Below are positions 57,720-64,000 of a stretch of 64,000 nucleotides of DNA, piece after piece. Where the stretch lies: the NCBI GenBank assembly GCA_022496805.1, contig CM040089.1, positions 41,772,372 to 41,836,371 on the forward strand, written 5' to 3'. Made by a program: the position numbers and the translations under genes. Source of the DNA: Pohlia nutans. Lineage: Eukaryota; Streptophyta; Bryopsida; Bryales; Mniaceae. Numbering within the stretch: position 1 is the stretch's first letter; every line of letters starts with the position of its first letter. A model generated the notes under the pieces. That model had not been told where the DNA came from. It worked only from the letters and a program-made list of their open reading frames with translations, and made no database searches.

Positions 57720-58140
57720 TTTGATCCCCCTCATGTACAACTGTCATAAACACTTCAACCACCCTTTCAACATACGTAATTATCATAACCACTCCAACCA
57801 CCCTTTCAGCATACCCAATCATTCACAGTTGTTATAAACACACTTGTGTGTTTTACGCAATTGTCAAAAGCACGCTAACTACCCCATCCACACTTAGTAT
57901 CGTCATGAACAAGCTCGTTTGTCCTACGCTAACGTCAAAAGCACGCTAACTACCATCTGCATTTGGAATAGTCTTCATCACACTCATCTATCCTAAACAA
58001 CTGTCAAATGCATTCTAACCACTTCATCTGCACTTAGAATCATCATAAACACGCCAAATGACCTATGCAAATTGTCAAAAGTATGCCAGCGGCTTCTCCT
58101 ACGATTACACTCATCACAAATACGCCACCTACACTACTTT
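57720..58140. repeat. Degenerate tandem repeat of about 65-70 bp
   Basis: Variants of GTCAAAAGCACGCTAACTAC and ATCGTCATGAACAAGCTCGT recur five to six times with heavy divergence. No open reading frame of note. Confidence 0.5.
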
Positions 58141-58259
58141 AATTTTTACGCTAACTCAAGTTCACATACACATACAAAAATTTGTTACGTGGAGTTTATT
58201 AAAGAATGTTTCTACTATCTTTTCACTGCTTTTCACTGTTTGTTAAAAAATATTTGAGA

Positions 58260-58890
58260 ATACAATAATGTTGAATTTAAAATAAAATTACAAATCATTG
58301 ATGTTGCATGAAGCATACAAAATATTTATTTTGATTTTTATGCAATTTGAAGACAATTTTAAGTTTATTGAAAGAGGTTATAATGTTTACAATCAATCAT
58401 TGAAAGGGAAATTTTTTACAACCTATCTATGAGATAGGTTGACTTCATTTTTTCTATATATAGATATTTAAAATTAATTTATTTTGGATAATTTAAAAAA
58501 TAAATTTAAACCAAAATTTTGCTTAAAAACAACCCTGATACAAAACTAAATCTAATGTAGAATTTCAATTTCAAACCCTAAAATCGTATCATCTATAACC
58601 AAATAAATTTATGTAGCACCTTTGAAAATATGTTTATTGAAAATTGAAATTTTCATTAAAAATAAGAATTTTAAGTGAAAATATTAAATAAATGGGCTTA
58701 TTATATTTGATTACCATATGCAAAAGCTACAAGAGTTCAAATTTCAATCGATAAATAGGCTAAATTCATGCCTATCATAGATTTCTATATTGTGCAATAA
58801 TCATTTATTTTTTGATTTTTTTGATTTTTTAATACATACATTTGGGTAGGCGTTTGGTTTTACCACATCTTCATGAACACAAATAATCCA
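58260..58890. other. AT-rich spacer before the RBR promoter
   Basis: Nothing recognised. The base composition changes abruptly to GC-richer DNA at about 58895. Confidence 0.45.
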
Positions 58891-58899
58891 TTAAATGCA

Positions 58900-58979
58900 G
58901 GTTCGGTGCCGAAGGAAAACTTCCTGCGGAGGTTCGGTGCCGAAGGAGCGCGTCAGACCTGCGGAGGTTCGGTGCCGAA
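58900..58979. repeat. Three copies of the palindrome TTCGGTGCCGAA upstream of RBR
   Basis: GGTTCGGTGCCGAA occurs at 58900-58913, 58931-58944 and 58966-58979, about three helical turns apart (31 and 35 bp). TTCGG and CCGAA arms pair across TG. The placement at the start of the GC-rich RBR upstream region suggests clustered binding sites for a dimeric factor; this is an inference. Confidence 0.5.
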
Positions 58980-59101
58980 CGGCTTGTAAACCAGAGCTGA
59001 GACGTAATAGGCTGAACAGTCATATTCTAAATTTATACCTAGCTGGTGTTGGGGGGCGGGTACCAGGGTATGAACTGCCGGGCGTCAACTGAATCCGGGC
59101 C

Positions 59102-59110
59102 TTTCCCGCG
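59102..59110 (+). promoter_or_regulatory. E2F site in RBR upstream region
   Basis: TTTCCCGCG matches the E2F consensus TTTSSCGC exactly in its first eight bases. RBR proteins repress E2F, and plant RBR genes are often E2F-regulated, so this would form a feedback loop. It lies about 420 bp before the TATA box. Confidence 0.5.
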
Positions 59111-59519
59111 CTGGACCGGACAGGACAGGGCAGGGGTTGCTCCCTGGCTGGCTCGGCTTCGTCGTCCGGCCCTTTCCCTTCGTCTCTCTTCTGCTTCTCC
59201 GCATCTCTGCCAATATCGACGTTTCCCAGCTTTTTGCAATCCTACCACACCTGCACTTACTTCACCGGCATGCCTTTATCACGGTAGCTTCCTCCCTCAT
59301 AGCCTCGGTCACGCCTCATGTTTCCCTCGCTGTTTGCTCGCCTTCTTTTGCGCGATTTTTTCTTTTCATGTTTCGTATTTTTTTTCCAGATTCCTGTCCG
59401 GGAGTTTAGTTTGCGCTTGAGTGACAGTGAAGTGTTCGTCAATGCGACGCTGCCTCATCGGCCATGATTTTGCCTTAGCTTCTGTGATTGCTTTGAGTCC
59501 TCGTCTTTGATTTCTATTG

Positions 59520-59527
59520 TATAAAAG
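59520..59527 (+). promoter_or_regulatory. Candidate TATA box of RBR
   Basis: TATAAAAG in GC-richer DNA. A start site would be expected near 59550. A consensus donor GTAAGT at 59691 and a strong acceptor CTGTTACAG ending at 61089 would then define a 1.4-kb intron in the 5' untranslated region, placing the next exon just before the ATG at 61277. The intron model is an inference. Confidence 0.4.
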
Positions 59528-61276
59528 GCAGTGGCGGGGCCTCGAGATAGAATACTTCCTTTGAGGCTGCCTACCTTTGAGCACGGAGAGAATTTTTTCG
59601 TTAGGAGCTCGCGAACGCATCTTCGGGATTTTTGGATTTGCTTCTTGTAACGGCGGTGGATAGGAATAGTAATTGTTCTTCTTTGGAAGAGTAAGTAACT
59701 CGGGTTGCTTTATTGAATTTGTGTTTTCGTTCTTAATTTATGCTTTTTCGGACATTGCATAGGTTGTACGAATAGAGCCTGTGGAGTATTCATTGTTTTT
59801 AAAGATTATCTTTGAGGAATGATCTCTTAGGATGCGCGAGATCATTCGGTTTACGTATTTTCATCGGTGCAAAGAGTCCTATTTTCTGGAGGTTCTCACA
59901 TACGATAGGCGAGGCTCCTTAGTCCGTATTTGTACTCAAAGCGAGTATTGGAGGCAACTGCTGGTTTGAACGGGTTGTGTGGTGTAAACAAAGACATCGA
60001 GTTTCTGTCTTAGTAGCCTTGTTGATTGACTCGAGGGCGCTCTTGCTGCACAGAACTTGTATGAGCTATCATTTCATGTTTGGATATGGCCAAAGGTGAT
60101 ATTCTTAATCAGGACGTTCTCTTTTGGCAATCTCTATGTCTGCTAGAGGACATAGCGATGACTGTTTGGTTTCTGGATCCGATTTGGTCAATTCTTGCGT
60201 CTCGGATGCATGCCCTTGGTTACGAGACGATATCCATGTTTGTTTGTATCCATTTTAGCTCTTTGTTTTCGTCGACCTATTCAGTCGAATTCATTTTTCT
60301 CTCGTCTGTAATTCAAATCTTAGAGTTTCATTTCCGCCTCAATTTTTTTTTAAGGACTGATAGGGAAAACTATTTTACTGGTTTGCGTTCACTATTGATG
60401 AGACCAATGCGCAGTGAATGCCTCTACTTCCTGGACCTACATAATGAATCATGATTTCTTGCCAGCAACATATTCCTGCAACTCGGGAGTGTAGTTGTCG
60501 TTGCCAATTAGGCGGTCTGTCGAACTTAATGTAAACTCTGAAAAAATAGGAAGCCTGCGTAGCGATCGTAGCCAATACATTTCAATTCCGGATGTTTGGT
60601 AGGCGTCCTTGAGTTCCTCGGTTGCGTAGAAGGGAATCTGCAATAATTAGGTTGATTATTTATGAGAGGATTTCTCCTAGCATATCCTGATTGTGCATAG
60701 AAGTATCGTTGATTTTGTGAACGTGCTCTAATTATGTCTCACCAATCTTGAAACGAGGTTACTGTCGACGGTCTTGGTCTTGTATCTGATGTGACAGTTC
60801 ATGTGCTACTTCTGCATGTTTCTGACAGTATATATTAATTTGGTCGATGTGAGATTTGAGCTTCAGTTCATTCAGTTCTGCCATTTCTTCTCAAGGGCTT
60901 CTGTGATGGTTTTTCTAATTTCATGAGTCGAGGAAGGGCACTTGGTTTCAGTTGCAAGCTTGTTGCTCTCTGCTACTCGTCTTCTCTCTGCCACTCGTCT
61001 TGATATGGTATCGTTTCTCGGAGAGTTTGGCAATCATATTTTAGCGACATCCAATTTTCCTGTTACTGATGTTCTCCGTTCTGTTACAGGTTAAGTCCTT
61101 TGATGATATTTAGACTTCAAAGAATCTAACTCGTACTGCATCGTGTGAAAGACCTGTACTTTGGGACTTCTCAAGTCCGCAAGTGACAGTATGCGCACGT
61201 CATCCAATATGCGTAGGGCAGCAATCGATTGATCCGTCGAGTGTGGAGAAAATCAATAACTTATGCGTTGATCAAA

Positions 61277-64000
61277 ATGCCAGAAGGACGGGGCATTGAT
61301 TTGAATGGTGACACTTTGAGTACAGAGATTAAAGAGGCGCAGTCTCCTCTCAAATCTGAAAACTCTCAACCCAAGAGAAGGTCTCCTTTACGGCCATGTA
61401 AGCTGGAGAATGTAGATGATGGCGTTGATGCCAGTAGTCAACCTCGACAGGGGATGACAGGAGGGCCGAGCACAAATGGTTCTGATACCAAATCAAAGAC
61501 CAAAAGCAACTCAGAAAAATTCTTGGAGGCCTTGGAATCCCGTTTTAGAACCCGATGTGAGGTGAGATTCTTTTTGATGACGAACCTCATGTTTTTGCTA
61601 TTGATTTGATGTACGCGGCAACGTTATCACGTGCATGCGCAGCCTCAAAAAATCCTTTGATCTTTGTGTTACAATTTTTATATGTATCATCCTGAAGGGG
61701 TGTAAAGTTGCATTTGTGATCCACGTTCATGGAGGTCTCAATAGGGACTACGAGAACGAAGGAGATTTCTTAGCGAACACCCTTCGCGTTCTGCACAAAA
61801 ATGTTCAGAAAATGTTTGATAATGAATGGTTTGTTTATTAACGATGATGTTTACTAACTTGTGAGGTGTTGCCACTTCCAGGTTGGTCTGAAATTGGACG
61901 ATGAAACAACAGAACAGTCACTACGGTTGTTCAGAGCAAGCAAAAGCCTCTTGAAGGCTAATATTGGCACTATTGGGACAGGCACAGTAAGTTTTCAAGC
62001 TCATTGACCTTGGTTCAACTTTGGGTCTAATGGTTTTGGGATCTTTGAAATCGTTCGCATACATTTCTTGGCCTCATTTAAACTTTTTAAAATTGGTGAA
62101 CTCCGCCAAACCCTCATACTTTCTATGTGAGATGTATTATAAGTTGAGCGCTGGAGATCTTCTATGTGCATTTCTAGGCGGAGGAGACAGAGCGTCTATG
62201 GAGTGCTTGTGTGCTCTATGTTGTGAGGAGATTGAGTGCTGGAGCTTCCGTAGGAGGGGATAGACACGGAAACGGAGTAACTGGTTTTACTTTCTCTCAG
62301 CTTTTGCGAGAGACAAACCTGAGGTAAGCAATATCTTCCTTGCTATGAACATTCATACATGTATCCAGCATTGATATTTGTTCATTTATTTATAAACTCC
62401 CTTTTTTGAATTCCAAGAATATTCACTCAACTGTCTGGTACATCGTTCTGGGGTTTTCTTAAACTGATGTTGAAAGTTATCAAATAATTGCCCCAGAGAA
62501 CTCACAATAAGGGTGTTATGTTGGTGGTTGCAGCGTGGTTGAATTTTTCAAGGAACTGCCTCAGTTCCTTGCAAAGGCTGGCTCGACACTGAAGTCTCTG
62601 TATGGAGATGACTGGGAGAAACGACTTCAGGTAAAAGTCGATAAGAATTTTTAGCCACTAGATGTTACCGCTTTTCTCGTGTATCTTCAGTTGGACGCTG
62701 GAGGTGGTGCTGGTGCAAACACACGTTATCACGTTGTCACAATATCGCGTTATCACGTTGTCATATTATCTCGTTATCACGTTTTCACGTTATCTCGTTT
62801 TACTTGTGCAAACAGGTGAAAGAAGTTCAAGCCAATTTTGTCCACCTGATGGTTCTCTACAAGTAAGTTGCACGTGCTGTTGTATTTGAGGAAAACTTGA
62901 GAATCGAAACTTGTTACTTCAGCATGTCTTGTTTTCTGGGTATACCTTTGACATTCTTCCTTGTGTTTTTTCACCCAACAGTTGTTTCTTTCACGCAATT
63001 TGATGCTGTACAACACTGTTGTATTATGCGTGCAGTTATTACAGAAGGATATATCAACACCTTTTCATTTTCCCCGAGTCGCACACAGGAAGTGCCAATG
63101 GATCCTGTTTAGGAGGCAGTGGCAATGCGCCCCCTCCGATCCACATGCGTTTTGGCTGGATGCTTTTTCTAGCTTTGCGGATGCATGTGCTCAGCCACTT
63201 CACTGACCTCGTCACTTGCACCAACGGGCTCTTGGCTGTTATTGTACGGAACCTTCATATGTTGCACAACTAAAACATCAATATTACCATCAATATTCAT
63301 CACTAAATATACCATAGCCTACCATAGAATATTTTCAAACTATTACTTGAATTGGAAACCATCAATATTTACTATTTCTCCTGCATAGCCCATATGAAAA
63401 GCTGCAGGCCTACTTCTGGCATTTTCCTCGGTTCTGTTCATTTGTCTTTCCTAATTGATGACTGATCTTTATTCACCCATCGCCGTTGCAGATAGTCTTG
63501 ATCATACACACACCACTCAATTGGAGGAGGTTTTCTTTTGACGATAAATTGAAGTTTGGTACAGTGCCTATCTTTTCAACTGGTTGTCAAAGTGATATTT
63601 TGCTGCTGTAGAAGGATGTGCTCAGTTTATTGGTTCAGGATACTTCAATCTGACGATTCATATGTTTCCACGAAACAGCCAAAAGGAGTCCAGAAGGGGT
63701 CAATCTGGTTGGATCACTCTGCTATCTGTACAATGCCTCAGAGGAGGATGTTTCTTGCATGGTTCAGAAACTCAATAAAATGATAGAAGACCTTATGAAA
63801 AATCCCCCGTCTGAGATCAGATCTGGTAACTTCCCTCAGATTTCTAGGATCAATTCAGGTGCGTTTGATTCTCTCTTTTATTCGTATGCTTCGAACTGTA
63901 TTATTTCTTTGTACTACTATCTAGTGCTGGTTGGACATTCTAACCTGGAGAAAATAAATGCCGAGGGTTCTACATATTTCTAATTATTCATAATTTTGCA
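61277..64000 (+). CDS. RBR: Retinoblastoma-related protein, N-terminal part (continues past window)
   Basis: RBR is the pocket protein that holds E2F and controls the G1/S transition in plants. Exons read: 61277-61561, 61882-61986, 62178-62323, 62534-62630, 62816-62862, 63036-63243, 63492-63558, 63679-63858 and 63925 onward; all join in phase with GT-AG sites, giving about 398 residues. The Rb N-terminal domain is clear: [180 protein letters not shown]. The A/B pocket lies beyond the window. The first exon is low-complexity, so Met at 61277 rather than 61229 is a judgement. In the last exon a TAA follows STYF at 63981-63983 where EDL is expected, and no GT donor is visible there. Confidence 0.93.
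62722..62798. repeat. Short tandem repeat in RBR intron 4
   Basis: Variants of CACGTTATCACGTTGTCA repeat about five times. It makes no contribution to coding. Confidence 0.7.

Noticed and set aside
59039..59442. Frames of 60-124 codons in the GC-rich region upstream of RBR
   Set aside because: Overlapping frames on both strands in promoter DNA with an E2F site; no recognised protein.

Overview
The window is nuclear DNA from a plant-lineage (streptophyte) genome. It is AT-rich, its genes have many GT-AG introns, and it contains a U2 snRNA gene with a plant-style promoter, a retinoblastoma-related (RBR) gene and an HMCES/SRAP gene. The dense non-LTR and DNA-transposon landscape, with no recognisable LTR retrotransposon, would fit a non-seed plant or streptophyte alga, but the species cannot be fixed from the sequence. 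There are few host genes: the last exon of an unidentified gene (1-192, +), HMCES (6206-9817, +, eight exons, carrying a premature TGA and a C-terminal frameshift), U2 snRNA (about 10484-10677, +), and the 5' part of RBR (promoter near 59.1-59.5 kb, coding from 61277 past the window end, nine exons seen).

Nearly everything else is transposable elements. Short non-autonomous elements fall into clear families: TTAA-flanked elements with CCCYTAAA/CCCTTT termini (piggyBac-like by termini), TA-flanked elements with CCGTAG termini, TTA-flanked Harbinger-like elements, and a hAT-like element with a perfect 8-bp target duplication sitting inside the RNase H domain of a decayed LINE (20.7-22.6 kb).

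The main discovery is a 17.7-kb DNA transposon at 23601-41309. It splits one copy of a 322-bp TTAA-type element into two halves 17.7 kb apart. It has perfect 15-bp terminal inverted repeats (ACAAGGGTTTCGTTA) and a 6-bp target duplication (TTGTTA). Its two flanks carry mirrored arrays of the palindrome GGTGAGGCATGTGCCTCACC, backed by two further mirrored motif sets. Its core holds two divergent decayed gene units. The minus-strand gene (26971-31349) joins a ParB-like DGNHR domain to a bacterial-type N4/N6 DNA methyltransferase domain. The plus-strand unit (35351-36976) looks like the C-terminal part of a transposase. Between them lie palindromic TGCCGGTACCGGCA repeats and hairpin-bearing 206-bp repeats.

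A second element at 43049-48444 (5.4 kb) has related termini (ACACGCAATTCGCTA), an imperfect 6-bp target duplication, inverted GC-rich subterminal arrays, and a homologue of a small SH3-like protein that the 17.7-kb element also carries near its right end. The two elements look like members of one poorly described transposon group, one of which carries a ParB-methyltransferase gene.
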